Below the pieces are notes generated by a model. That model made no database searches. It saw only the letters and a list, made by a program, of their open reading frames with translations, and was not told where the DNA came from. Shown here one piece after another: positions 42,951-52,676 of a stretch of 64,000 nt of DNA. Within the stretch, counting starts at the first letter, position 1; every line of letters starts with the position of its first letter. Source of the stretch: CAWIJJ01 sp963836405 (GTDB taxonomy: Bacteria > Acidobacteriota > Terriglobia > Bryobacterales > Bryobacteraceae). The position numbers were made by a program, and so were the translations under genes. Location: positions 186,001-250,000 of the forward strand of contig CAWIJL010000010.1 of NCBI GenBank assembly GCA_963836405.1, written 5' to 3'.

Positions 42951-45701
42951 ATGCGACGGATTTCCCTCGACCGGCTGGCTGGAGCCGGTTTTGGCCTGCT
43001 GCTGATCAACAGCGGATACCTGGCGGCGTTCCCGCAGGCCAATTTGTTTTACGTCGCCAACGTGATCCTGCATTTGGGGCTGGGGCTGGCTCTGATGGCC
43101 GACGCCGTGATTGCGGTGAAGCGGTACCCGGCGGTGAGCGGAGCGATCCTGGCGGCGGGCGTGCCGGCGCTCTACCTGGCGGTGCGGGGGAACACGCTGG
43201 CGCACCGGTGGGTGCTGTGGCTGCACATCGCGCTGGCGGTGGCGGCGATGGCGATGGTGGGCCGGCTGGTGCTGCGCGACCGGATTGCGGGTTTCTCCAA
43301 AAGGGGATTTGCGGTGTCGGCCGGATTGTTTCTGCTGCTGCCGGCGGTGGGGGCGGTCTACGCCAGGATGTTTCCGAATCCTGCGTACCGCATCGTGAAC
43401 CCGGTTTCGCCGCCGCTGTCGATGGATGAGGAGGGCGGTGGAGCGAAGAACCCGTTCGCGCCGTCGTCGGCGCAAACCAACACGGGCAAGATCATCCCTT
43501 CCAACTTCTTCATGGATTCGGAAGCGTGCGGGAAGTGCCACAAGGACATCTACGAGCAGTGGAAGGGCTCGGCGCATCACTTCGCTTCGTTCAACAATCA
43601 GTTCTACCGGAAATCGATCGAGTACATGCAGGATGTGGTGGGCACGCGGCCGAGCAAATGGTGCGCGGGGTGCCACGATCACGCGGTGTTCTTCAATGGC
43701 AAGTTCGACCGTCCGATCAAGGAGCAGATGGACACCGAGGAGGCGCACGCGGGCCTGGGATGCATGTCGTGCCATGCGATCGTACACGTGAACAGCACGA
43801 TGGGGAACGCGGATTTCACGGTGGAGTATCCGGCGCTGCACGAGCTCGCTTCGAGCAAGAACAAATACATTGCGGCGGCGGATTATTTTTTGACGTATCT
43901 AAATCCGCAGCCGCACCGGATGACGTTCCTGAAGCCGTTCATGAAGGAGTCGGAATTCTGCTCCACGTGCCACAAGGTGCACCTGGACGTTCCGGTGAAC
44001 GGATACCGGTGGATTCGCGGGTTCAACGACTACGACAACTGGCAGGCGAGCGGCGTATCGGGGCAGGGGGCGCGGTCGTTCTATTACCCGCCGAAGCCGC
44101 AGGTGTGCGCCGACTGCCACATGCCGCTGGTGCCCTCGGGCGATCCGGGAAATCGCGGCGGAAAGGTACACTCGCACCGTTTTCCGGCGGCGAACATGGC
44201 GCTGGCGTATGCCAACCAGGACCGGGAGCAGATGGACACGCTGGAGAAGTTTTTGAAGTCGGGCTTCATCACGGTGGACATATTTTCGGTGGCCCCATCG
44301 GAGGCGGTGCGCGGCGAGCAGGAGATGCGGCGGCGGACCGGAGAAGTGCAGGCCAACACCACCTTCGCCACCGGGGAGGAGGCGGAGCAGAGCACGCCGG
44401 TGACGATTCGCGAGGTGGGCAGGATGTCGGCGCCCGCGGACACGGCGGGCGCGGTGCTGGAACCGGGGAGCACGGCGCGGGTGGACGTGGTGGTGCGGAC
44501 GCGCAAGATCGGGCATTTCTTCCCGGGCGGCACGGTGGACTCGTTCGATATCTGGCTGGAACTTCAGGCCACGGATGCGGACGGGCGGGTGATCTTCTGG
44601 AGTGGATCGGTGGAGGACAACGGCAAGGGTCCGGTGGAGCCGGGGGCGCATTTTTACCGGTCGTACCAACTGGACGCGGAGGCCAATCCGATCAATAAGC
44701 GGAATGCGTGGCAGGCACGGAGCCTGCTGTACGTGCGGCTGATTCCGCCGGGGGCCGCGGACGTGGCGCATTACAAAGTGAGGGTGCCGAAGGATGCGCG
44801 CGGGCCCATCACGTTTCACGCGAAACTAAATTACCGAAAATTCTCCTGGTATTACACGCAGTTCGCTTACGCGGGGCAGCCGAAGGCGGGGCAGGACGCG
44901 GCTTTGCTGGCAAAGGACCACAACGGGCTCGAGTACGAGTTTGAGAAGGCATCGATTCCGGGCAACGTATCGGGCAAGATTCGGGACCGCATTCCGGACC
45001 TCCCGATCATCACGCTGGCGGAGGCGCAGTGCGCGATGCCGCTGGGAAAACCGGAGTGGAAGGTGGTGCCGCGCAAAGCCGACCGGGAACGGTGGAACGA
45101 CTGGGGGATCGGGCTGCTGCTGCAAGGGGATTTGAAGGGCGCGGAGTTCGCGTTTCAGAAGGTGACGGAGGTGGAGCCGGGCTACGCGGACGGGTGGCTG
45201 AACGTGGCGCGCACGCTGATCCAGGAAGGCGAGACGGACCGCGCCAAGCCGTACATCGAGAAGGCGCTCGAGACGGACCGGTCGCTGGCGCGCATTTGGT
45301 TTTTCAAGGCGGCGATTCAGAAGGCGGACGGCGATTACGACGGGGCGCTCGAATCGCTTGAAAAAGTGCGGGCGCAATATCCGCGCGACCGGGTGGCGCT
45401 GAACCAGATGGGGCGGCTGCTGTTTTTGAAGCGGCAGTACAAGGAAGCGGTGGCGGTGCTCAAACAGGTGGCGGCGGTGGATCCGGAAGACGTGCAGATG
45501 CACTACACGCTGATGCTGTGCTACCGGGGGTTGGGGGACATGGCGGGGGCGGAGCGGGAAGACGCGCTGTTCCGGCGATTCAAGGCGGACGAGGCATCGC
45601 AGTCGATTACCGAGCGGCGCCGCATGATCAGCCCGGAAGACAACAACGAGCGGCAGTTCATTCACGATCACGAGAGCGCCGCGAAAGAGGCACGGCGATG
45701 A
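42951..45701 (+). CDS. Membrane pentaheme cytochrome c fused to C-terminal TPRs
   Basis: 916 aa. Four hydrophobic helices occupy residues ~1-140. Five CxxCH heme sites follow: CGKCH (193-197), CAGCH (238-242), CMSCH (271-275), CSTCH (337-341) and CADCH (386-390). The first site with KDIYEQWKGSAHHFASFNNQFY is typical of the cytochrome c-554/multiheme family. A beta-rich region follows (~440-720), then about four TPRs from ~745 (GWLNVARTLIQEGETDRAKPYIEKAL). The hemes should be periplasmic. The gene overlaps the next (ATGA) and is coupled to the one before. The fusion of a multiheme domain to TPRs suggests electron transfer within a surface protein assembly. Confidence 0.88.
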   Translation: MRRISLDRLAGAGFGLLLINSGYLAAFPQANLFYVANVILHLGLGLALMADAVIAVKRYPAVSGAILAAGVPALYLAVRGNTLAHRWVLWLHIALAVAAMAMVGRLVLRDRIAGFSKRGFAVSAGLFLLLPAVGAVYARMFPNPAYRIVNPVSPPLSMDEEGGGAKNPFAPSSAQTNTGKIIPSNFFMDSEACGKCHKDIYEQWKGSAHHFASFNNQFYRKSIEYMQDVVGTRPSKWCAGCHDHAVFFNGKFDRPIKEQMDTEEAHAGLGCMSCHAIVHVNSTMGNADFTVEYPALHELASSKNKYIAAADYFLTYLNPQPHRMTFLKPFMKESEFCSTCHKVHLDVPVNGYRWIRGFNDYDNWQASGVSGQGARSFYYPPKPQVCADCHMPLVPSGDPGNRGGKVHSHRFPAANMALAYANQDREQMDTLEKFLKSGFITVDIFSVAPSEAVRGEQEMRRRTGEVQANTTFATGEEAEQSTPVTIREVGRMSAPADTAGAVLEPGSTARVDVVVRTRKIGHFFPGGTVDSFDIWLELQATDADGRVIFWSGSVEDNGKGPVEPGAHFYRSYQLDAEANPINKRNAWQARSLLYVRLIPPGAADVAHYKVRVPKDARGPITFHAKLNYRKFSWYYTQFAYAGQPKAGQDAALLAKDHNGLEYEFEKASIPGNVSGKIRDRIPDLPIITLAEAQCAMPLGKPEWKVVPRKADRERWNDWGIGLLLQGDLKGAEFAFQKVTEVEPGYADGWLNVARTLIQEGETDRAKPYIEKALETDRSLARIWFFKAAIQKADGDYDGALESLEKVRAQYPRDRVALNQMGRLLFLKRQYKEAVAVLKQVAAVDPEDVQMHYTLMLCYRGLGDMAGAEREDALFRRFKADEASQSITERRRMISPEDNNERQFIHDHESAAKEARR

Positions 45702-47347
45702 AATGGGCATTGGCGCTGGGGGTGGCGGCGGGCTGGCTCGCCATGGGCGCGGACGTGCCGCGCGTGACGTTCACCGATGTGACGGCGCAGGCGGGAATCC
45801 GGTTCGTACACAATGCGGGGCGCACGGGCAAGAGGTTCCTGCCGGAAACGCTGGGGGCGGGCTGCGCGTTTTTCGACGCGGACGGAGACGGGTGGCCCGA
45901 TATTCTGCTGATCAACGGCAAGGACATCACGCCCAAGGGGCGGCGGTCGCTGCCGGCGTTTTATCGGAATAACCGCAAAGGCGGGTTCGTGAACGCGACG
46001 GCGGGCAGCGGCCTCGACGTGGAGATGTACGGGCTCGGCGTGGCGGCGGGGGACTACGACAACGACGGGCGGGAGGACGTCTACGTCACGGCGTTGGGCG
46101 GCGACCACCTGTTTCACAACGAGGGGAACGGCAAGTTTCGGGACGTCACGGCGGCATCGGGCATTCAAAACGCGAGTTTTGGAACCAGCGCGGTGTGGTT
46201 CGACTACGACCGGGACGGCAAGCTGGACCTGTTCGTCGCCAATTACGTGCAGTGGAGCCCGGCGAACGATTTGTGGTGCTCGCTGGATGGGGCGACGAAG
46301 TCGTACTGCACGCCGGAGTCCTATAAGGGAACGCGCAGCCGGTTGTTTCACAACCTGGGCGGCGGGCGGTTCGCGGACGTAGCGGAAGCGGCGGGGATGG
46401 GCGACGCGAACAGCAAGTCGTTGGGTGCGACGGTGTTCGACTACAACGGGGACGGGTGGCCGGACCTGTTTGTGGCGAACGACACGCAGCCCAACAAACT
46501 GTACCGCAACCTGGGGAACGGCACCTTCAAGGACGAGGGGCTATCGGCGGGCGTGGCATACGGCGAAGACGGCGTCGCGCGCGGGGCCATGGGGGTGGAT
46601 GCGGCGGATTACGACCGCAGCGGGCGTCCGCACCTGCTGGTGGGCAATTTCTCGAACCAAATGCTGGGGCTGTATCACAACGAGGGCAACGGGCTGTTTG
46701 TGGACGAGGCGCCGTCGTCGTCTGTGGGGCGGAGCAGCTTGTTGTCGCTAACCTTCGGGGCGTTTTTCTTCGATTACGACCTGGATGGGTATTTGGATAT
46801 TTTCGCGGCCAACGGACATATCGAAGACAATATCGCGCGCGTGCAGCCGAAGGTGAGTTATGCGGAGACTCCGCTGATGTTCCGCAACCTGGGGAATCAC
46901 AAGTTCGAAAACGTGTCGAGCCGGCTGGGGGAGGGGTTCGGGAAGGCGCTGGTGGCGCGGGGCGCGGCGTACGCGGACTTCGACCGGGACGGCGATCTGG
47001 ACGTTCTGATCTCGACCAACAACGGGCCGGCGGTGCTGCTGCGCAACGACGGAGGAAATGCGAACCACTGGCTGAGCGTATCGCTGCGGGGGACGAAGTC
47101 GAACCGCGACGGCATGGGGGCGGTGGTGCGGGTGCAGAGCGCGTCGGGGAAGCAGTGGAACATGGTGCGAAGCGGGTCGAGCTACTGCTCTCAGAGCGAG
47201 CTGCCGCTGACGTTCGGGCTGGGGGCGGACGGGACGGCGTCGGTGGATGTGGAATGGCCGAGCGGGGCGCGGCAGCACTTCGGGAATGTGCGGGCAAATG
47301 AGCGGGTGACGATCGAAGAGGGCGGGGGGATTACGCCGGGCGGGTAG
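45698..47347 (+). CDS. CRTAC1-type beta-propeller protein (ASPIC/UnbV), 549 aa, paralogue of 36270
   Basis: The start ATG overlaps the cytochrome stop (ATGA). A leader (WALALGVAAGWLAMGADVP) precedes FTDVTAQAGIRFVHNAGRTGKRFLPETLGAG. Blades carry FFDADGDGWPDILLIN, AGDYDNDGREDVYV, WFDYDRDGKLDLFVANY and VFDYNGDGWPDLFVAND. The ASPIC/UnbV end has SLRGTKSNRDGMGAVVRV and SGSSYCSQSELPLTFGLG. It has the same length and motif order as the propeller at 36270 on the opposite arm, including VNYVKW/VANYVQWSP and KSYCTPE. Likely a periplasmic or surface partner of the cytochrome. Confidence 0.9.
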   Translation: MKWALALGVAAGWLAMGADVPRVTFTDVTAQAGIRFVHNAGRTGKRFLPETLGAGCAFFDADGDGWPDILLINGKDITPKGRRSLPAFYRNNRKGGFVNATAGSGLDVEMYGLGVAAGDYDNDGREDVYVTALGGDHLFHNEGNGKFRDVTAASGIQNASFGTSAVWFDYDRDGKLDLFVANYVQWSPANDLWCSLDGATKSYCTPESYKGTRSRLFHNLGGGRFADVAEAAGMGDANSKSLGATVFDYNGDGWPDLFVANDTQPNKLYRNLGNGTFKDEGLSAGVAYGEDGVARGAMGVDAADYDRSGRPHLLVGNFSNQMLGLYHNEGNGLFVDEAPSSSVGRSSLLSLTFGAFFFDYDLDGYLDIFAANGHIEDNIARVQPKVSYAETPLMFRNLGNHKFENVSSRLGEGFGKALVARGAAYADFDRDGDLDVLISTNNGPAVLLRNDGGNANHWLSVSLRGTKSNRDGMGAVVRVQSASGKQWNMVRSGSSYCSQSELPLTFGLGADGTASVDVEWPSGARQHFGNVRANERVTIEEGGGITPGG

Positions 47348-47373
47348 GCGAGGGCGAGAGGCAATAAGAAGAG

Positions 47374-47406
47374 GGTGCCGCGTCCCTCTTCGGGGGACGC
47401 GGCACC
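47374..47406. terminator. 13-bp perfect hairpin between convergent genes
   Basis: Stem 47374-47386 (GGTGCCGCGTCCC) pairs exactly with 47394-47406 with a 7-base TCTTCGG loop. It sits between the stops of the propeller gene and the TonB receptor gene. No strict T-run follows on the plus strand; on the minus strand CTCTTCTTATT follows. Probably a bidirectional terminator or RNA-stability element. Confidence 0.6.
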
Positions 47407-47428
47407 AGTGAGAACCGGCGTCAGGTTG

Positions 47429-50400
47429 CTACCAGTAAACCTTGAATCCCAGTTGCACCTGGCGCGGGAACCCCGTATCTCCAGTCCAGAGATCGCCTGG
47501 GTAAATCGATCCGAAGTTGGAACTGTTCGGGTCCGTGTTGTACTTGGCGCGAAGCGTAACATAGTGGTTCAGGAGGTTGAACGCTTCGGCACGGAATTGG
47601 AACCGCAATCGCTCGGTCACCTGGAACGATTTATTCAGCGAGGCGTCCATGGTCAGGGCGCTCGGCATTCGGATGTGGCCGCTCCGGTACGGAGTTTGGC
47701 GAGGCGCGTACGACGGAAGTATCATCCAGGCGTAGTTGGAGAAATCCGTTCCGCATCCGGCCTGTAAGCTGTACTGCTGCGCGGTGATATTTCCGCTGTC
47801 GTCCATGCGGAGCACGCACGGCGACCACCCCTGCACGCGGTAGCCGTCGAGGCTAACGTCCTGGATTTTCGGGTCCTTCAAAATCTGCACGTTACCCGGA
47901 AGGTCGGCCGGCTCGCCCGATTGCCAGGTCATGAACGTGGTCCATTCCCAGCCGCCGAGCGCCAGGTCCAGCGGTTTGCCCCAGTTGCGGCCGAAGGTAC
48001 GGCCTTGTCCGAACGGCAACTGGTATACCGTTGTCAGCTTGAAGGCATGTGGACGGTCGAGATAGTAGGGGCCCTGCTGGAAGACGTCGGCGTACGGGTC
48101 GTTATAACCCCAGCGCTCGGTGAATTTCGAGAACGTGTAATTGGCCAGCAGGTTCAGACCTGCTTTGAACCGAACGTTGTAATTGACCTGGAGAGAGTTA
48201 TACCAAGTCCGCGCCTGGTTGATGCCCTGCTCGTTCAACGCTCCGCTGAACTGCGGATACGGGCGATTGGCGTTGAAGCGGCTGATCGTGCCGGCTGTGA
48301 AGTAACTGGTTCCGCGGAAGGCTTCAATCCCCTGGAAGGGGTTCGGAACCTGCTCGTTACAATAGTTCGGACTTCCGCCCTCGAGGATGTTGCACTTCTG
48401 GCGGAATGCAAGGCTGGGAATGTTGATGTCGCGGTTCATTTCGAAATCGTACCCGCGCCCACCCACGTAAGCCACGTCAAAGACGGAGTTCCGCCAGGTC
48501 TCATACTGCACGCCGAAAGAGAACTGGTGCTGGCGCGGGACGATGAAATCGCGGTTGAACCAATTGAAGTTATTGCCCACGAATGTCAGCGGCCCTTGCG
48601 AGGCGCCCTGTGGGGTATTGATCCCACCGGGGAATGGATCACTCAAGACGTTCTGGGTAACGGGCGTGCGGTAATCGTCCAAAGTCGTGACCAAGGGCGT
48701 ATTTGTCGAAAAGCCCGCACGGTTGGAAAGCCAGTCGTTGTTAGGATTCAGATAGTAGATTCCAAAGCCGCCGCGGAGCACGAGTTTGTCATTCAAGCTG
48801 TAGGCGAAACCGACACGCGGCTGGATGTTGTTCAGATCCGTCCGGGCGGTGCGGGCGGGTAATCCGTCGACGCCGGCGAACGTCACGCCGCCGCGAAGCG
48901 TAACCGGGCCGTTGGGTCCGTCAACCGTGGTGGTAACATTCGGATCGAAGCCGCCGTTAACCCGGTTGTATTTCTCGGAAGGCGCGAAATTGAAGTCCCA
49001 ACGTAACCCGAAATTCAGTGTCAGGCGGGAAGTGGCCTTCCAGTCGTCCTGGAAGAAGGGCGCGGCGTACCACTGGCGGAAGAACGGGAACAGGTTATAC
49101 GGGGAATTGCAGCAGTTGGGCAATCCCAAGAGGGCAGAGGCTATGGCGTTTCCGCTGAGCGCATCCCCCTGGTTGTAGGTCTGCTGTGTCCATCGACGGT
49201 CAAAATCGAAACGCAGCACGTTGCCCGTATCCTGCCAGATGAGGTGACCCCGGCGCACGTCGAGGCCAAAGTGCATAGTATGCCTGTTCCAGACCTTGGT
49301 TCCATTCAGGTTCAGTGAGTAGTTGTTGGTGATGTTGACGCTGCGATAACGGCCCAGGTAGGTATAGCCGCTGAAGTTATAGTTTCCGAAAAATGGACCG
49401 TTGGGCAGCGAGTTCGCGAGCGAGGAGGGGAATCCCAGTTGGGTGATGTCGAACCCAAGGTCATCCGCGCCGAATCCTTTCTCAATGAAGCGATTGTACG
49501 ATGCTCGCGCATTCAGGATCAGAGTGGGAGTTGTCGTCCAGACATAGTCGATCACGTAAGCATCGTTAATTCGCTGGAAAGGCTGCTGTCCACCTTGACC
49601 GGGTCCGCTGAAGACGCCGTTGTCGTTCCGGTCTTCGGTGCGATCGTTGGAAGCGTGCCGAAAGAATGCGCGATGGCGGTCCGAGAAGTTGAAGTCGAAT
49701 TTGAGGATCAGATTGTAGAACTTATCTTTCGCGAAGTAATTCGGGAAGATCAGGTTATTTTCGGAGTACGCACGGCCGGCAGCGGTATTGTTTGGCGCGG
49801 GGTAGTAGCTCAGGATGTTTTTCGCAACCGGATTGATCAACTCCGGGGGAATCATGTTGCCCGGGAAGGGGTCGCGCTTCCAACCGCCGGGAACGCTCGG
49901 ATCGGCGTGGCCGGTATAAGGGTTGTAAATTGTGATCTTATTCCCATTCGCGTCCACCAACTTGCTGAAGTCGCCGGTAAGAAACTCGGGCTGGGGAACC
50001 GAGAGAGTCAGGGGGCTTGGCGTGCCTTCGCGGTAGTTTTCAAAGCTGCCCAGGAAGAACGCCTTGTTCCGGCCATCAAACAGCTTCGGCACGTAGATTG
50101 GGCCGTCGAACTGGAAGCCGTACTGATCCAGGTAGTGCTCGGATTTGGGCGCGCCCTTGGAGTTGTTCTGGAAGGTGTTGGCATCGAGCGCCGTGCGCCG
50201 CAGGAATTCCCAGCCGGTGGCGTGGAAGTCGTTGGTGCCGCTTTTCAGGATCACGTTCATCACGCCGCCGGACGTCTTTCCGTACTGCGCATCGTAGGAA
50301 TTCGACTGGACGCGGAACTCCTGCACGGCATCCACGATCGGCACATAGGCGACGTTGTTGCCTCCGCCCTGCGCGTTGTTGGGAGCGCCGTCCAGCAGGA

Positions 50401-50977
50401 ACTCGTTATTACTGTTCCACCCTCCGTTAACGGACCACTCGGCGATGGCGCCATTATCGAACGGCCGCTGCCAGATGGAGGCGCCGCGGAAGTTGACTCC
50501 GGACATCATGGACCCGAGCAGGTACGGATTGCGGGCATTGAGCGGGAGTTCGGTGACCTGTTCGGTGTTGACGACGCCGCCACGGTCGGCTTTTTGGGTA
50601 TCGAGCAGCGGCGTTTCGGCGGTGACGGTGACCGTTTCCTGGGCATTCCCGATCTCGAGGCTGACGTTGATGCCGGCTGTCTGCCCCACCTGTAAGGTGA
50701 CTCCTTCGCGGCTGTACTTCTTAAAGCCCGGTGCTTCCACGGTCAAGGTATAAGTCGCGGGGCGGAGCAGCGGAACAGTGTAGTTTCCCTGCGCGTCCGT
50801 AGTGGCAGACGCACCCTCGTTAGTGTCCACATTCTTGACTTGCACGGCGGCTCCGGGAACTGCCGCGCCAGATGGATCGATCACTTTACCCGTGATGGTC
50901 GCCCGGAATTCCTGTGCATTGGCGGCGCCCCATGCGATCAAACACACAGATAGTAAGCGGATGAGTCTGACATACAT
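47429..50977 (-). CDS. TonB-dependent receptor with carboxypeptidase-regulatory-like domain
   Basis: 1182 aa from ATG 50977, with AAGGGG 8 bases upstream (an in-frame TTG lies at 50998). The signal peptide is LLSVCLIAWGAANA. A regulatory-like beta-sandwich lies at ~25-105 (ATITGKVIDPSGAAVPGAAV), a plug with LPLNARNPYLLGSMM and GGVMNVILKSGTNDFHATG, and a barrel ending QVQLGFKVYW. It is an outer-membrane receptor of the OAR-like type; ligand unknown. It has its own promoter (51044-51072) and converges on the cytochrome operon, so no shared transcription. Confidence 0.92.
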   Translation of the reverse strand: MYVRLIRLLSVCLIAWGAANAQEFRATITGKVIDPSGAAVPGAAVQVKNVDTNEGASATTDAQGNYTVPLLRPATYTLTVEAPGFKKYSREGVTLQVGQTAGINVSLEIGNAQETVTVTAETPLLDTQKADRGGVVNTEQVTELPLNARNPYLLGSMMSGVNFRGASIWQRPFDNGAIAEWSVNGGWNSNNEFLLDGAPNNAQGGGNNVAYVPIVDAVQEFRVQSNSYDAQYGKTSGGVMNVILKSGTNDFHATGWEFLRRTALDANTFQNNSKGAPKSEHYLDQYGFQFDGPIYVPKLFDGRNKAFFLGSFENYREGTPSPLTLSVPQPEFLTGDFSKLVDANGNKITIYNPYTGHADPSVPGGWKRDPFPGNMIPPELINPVAKNILSYYPAPNNTAAGRAYSENNLIFPNYFAKDKFYNLILKFDFNFSDRHRAFFRHASNDRTEDRNDNGVFSGPGQGGQQPFQRINDAYVIDYVWTTTPTLILNARASYNRFIEKGFGADDLGFDITQLGFPSSLANSLPNGPFFGNYNFSGYTYLGRYRSVNITNNYSLNLNGTKVWNRHTMHFGLDVRRGHLIWQDTGNVLRFDFDRRWTQQTYNQGDALSGNAIASALLGLPNCCNSPYNLFPFFRQWYAAPFFQDDWKATSRLTLNFGLRWDFNFAPSEKYNRVNGGFDPNVTTTVDGPNGPVTLRGGVTFAGVDGLPARTARTDLNNIQPRVGFAYSLNDKLVLRGGFGIYYLNPNNDWLSNRAGFSTNTPLVTTLDDYRTPVTQNVLSDPFPGGINTPQGASQGPLTFVGNNFNWFNRDFIVPRQHQFSFGVQYETWRNSVFDVAYVGGRGYDFEMNRDINIPSLAFRQKCNILEGGSPNYCNEQVPNPFQGIEAFRGTSYFTAGTISRFNANRPYPQFSGALNEQGINQARTWYNSLQVNYNVRFKAGLNLLANYTFSKFTERWGYNDPYADVFQQGPYYLDRPHAFKLTTVYQLPFGQGRTFGRNWGKPLDLALGGWEWTTFMTWQSGEPADLPGNVQILKDPKIQDVSLDGYRVQGWSPCVLRMDDSGNITAQQYSLQAGCGTDFSNYAWMILPSYAPRQTPYRSGHIRMPSALTMDASLNKSFQVTERLRFQFRAEAFNLLNHYVTLRAKYNTDPNSSNFGSIYPGDLWTGDTGFPRQVQLGFKVYW

Positions 50978-51043
50978 GATAAAAACCCCTTTTACCAAAC
51001 GGCGATAGCTGAAGCGGGCGCTTGCGTTACGTACCTGAACCGA

Positions 51044-51072
51044 AATATAACGCCGGGGTTACATTTGTGCAA
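51044..51072 (-). promoter_or_regulatory. Promoter of the TonB-dependent receptor gene
   Basis: On the minus strand TTGCAC (51072-51067), a 17-base spacer and TATATT (51049-51044) form a good sigma-70 match about 65 bases before the ATG at 50977. Confidence 0.55.
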
Positions 51073-51185
51073 TGATTCGTCTTTCCGCAGCCGGATGCAA
51101 GCGCACGAGAATTGGGCGCTCGGCGTGTGGCAGGACACGAAGGATGCGGGAATCGGCCGGCCTGACATTCCGCTACGGCAGATCT

Positions 51186-52559
51186 TCAGATCTCTTTGGC
51201 TGACGGCAGGGGCGGCTTCCAGCCTCCGAAGGTGAGTTCGAGGGCGGCGGCGATGGCGAGGACGATGTCTTCGCGCCAGGGGGCGGCGGCGATCTGGACG
51301 GCGATGGGGAGGCCGGTTTCGGATTCGCCGCAGCGGACGACGGCGGCGGGCCAGCCGGCCACGTTGAAAGCCATGGTGTGGCTGAAGGCGCGGAAGTTTT
51401 CCTCGCGGATGGACTCGCGGTGCGGCAGGGCGGCCTCGGTGTATGCGGGGCACAGGATCACGTCGCAGCGATCCAGGAAGTCCGACATTTCCGCGCGGTA
51501 TTGGTCCCATTCGGCGACGTAGCGGGCGAAGCCGGCGAGATCCGTGCGGTAGGGTTCGAGCTTGTCGAGCCATCCCTGGAGCAAGGGGTGGACGCGCGTC
51601 GAGCCGAGCGCGGCGAGGTAGTCGCGTAGGCCGTCGCCGCCGTCGGGGCCGATCAACTTCATTTCGAGGTCGTAGGCGGCATCGAGGCAGGCGGGGCGGT
51701 CTTCGCGGACGGACGCGACTCGGGATTCGAGCGACGCCGCGGCGGCGCGGACGACGCGGGCGACTTCGGGGCCGGCGGCGGCGATGCCGTTATCGGTGTA
51801 GAAGGCGGCGCGGAGGGTGCGCAGGTTCACGGAGGCGGGGTCGGGCACGGGCATGGGGACGGCGCTGAAATCGCGGCCATCGGAGCCGGCGAGGAGGGGC
51901 ATGACGGCGGTCAGGTCTTCGACGCGGCGGGCCATGGGGCCGATTTGCCAGAGACGCTCGATCCATCCGCCGGCTGGCGGGAAATGACCGGTGCGGGGAA
52001 GACGGCCGGAGGTGGGCTTGATGGCGGCGATGCCGCAGAAGGCGGCGGGGAGGCGCACGCTGCCGGCGGCGTCGCTGCCGAGGCCGAGGGGCGATCCGCA
52101 GGCGGCGATGAGGGCGGCTTCGCCTCCACTGCTGCCGCCGGAGGTGCGGTCGAGGTCGTAGGGGTTGTTGGTGCGGCCGTACAGGAAGTTGTCGGATTCG
52201 AAGGCGAAGAGGAGGTCGGGCAGGTTGGTGCGGGCGATGGGAACGGCGCCGGCGCGGCGGAGGCGGGCGACGAGTTCGGCATCGGCGGTGGAGGGCGGGG
52301 CGTCCTTGCGGCCGAGGGTTCCGGCGCTGCAGACGGTGCCGGCGACCTCGATCGAATCCTTGATGCTGAAGGGGACTCCGTGGAGAGGACCGGCGGCCAT
52401 GGCGCCGCCTGGGGCGAGCACCTCCACTGCGGCGTGGAGCACGGGATTGACGGCGGCGATGCGGTCGAGGTGGGCGGCGATCAACTCGCGGGGGGAGATG
52501 TGCCCTTCCCGGATCATACGGGCCTGGCGCACGGCCGAAAGGGCGAGGATTTCCTGCAT
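51186..52559 (-). CDS. Amidase signature family amidohydrolase
   Basis: 457 aa from ATG 52559; the frame is open upstream but that extension is low-complexity and lies in the divergent promoter region. The catalytic triad is readable: Lys67 in GVPFSIKDSI, cis-Ser143 in TSGGSSGGEAA, and nucleophile Ser167 in GSDAAGSVR. The family hydrolyses amides such as aliphatic amides or indole acetamide, and also includes GatA. It lacks GatA context (no gatB or gatC), so a catabolic amidase is more likely. It is divergent from the RidA-type gene. Confidence 0.9.
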   Translation of the reverse strand: MQEILALSAVRQARMIREGHISPRELIAAHLDRIAAVNPVLHAAVEVLAPGGAMAAGPLHGVPFSIKDSIEVAGTVCSAGTLGRKDAPPSTADAELVARLRRAGAVPIARTNLPDLLFAFESDNFLYGRTNNPYDLDRTSGGSSGGEAALIAACGSPLGLGSDAAGSVRLPAAFCGIAAIKPTSGRLPRTGHFPPAGGWIERLWQIGPMARRVEDLTAVMPLLAGSDGRDFSAVPMPVPDPASVNLRTLRAAFYTDNGIAAAGPEVARVVRAAAASLESRVASVREDRPACLDAAYDLEMKLIGPDGGDGLRDYLAALGSTRVHPLLQGWLDKLEPYRTDLAGFARYVAEWDQYRAEMSDFLDRCDVILCPAYTEAALPHRESIREENFRAFSHTMAFNVAGWPAAVVRCGESETGLPIAVQIAAAPWREDIVLAIAAALELTFGGWKPPLPSAKEI

Positions 52560-52676
52560 TGGCGGAACTGAAAAGTCCTTTTGATGGTAGCACTTGTGTC
52601 GCCCCTCCCGGGCCGGTTCGTTTTCATAGCTGCTAAAAGGATCTTTTTTGCCTAAAATGGAGGGAGCGGCATAGAG

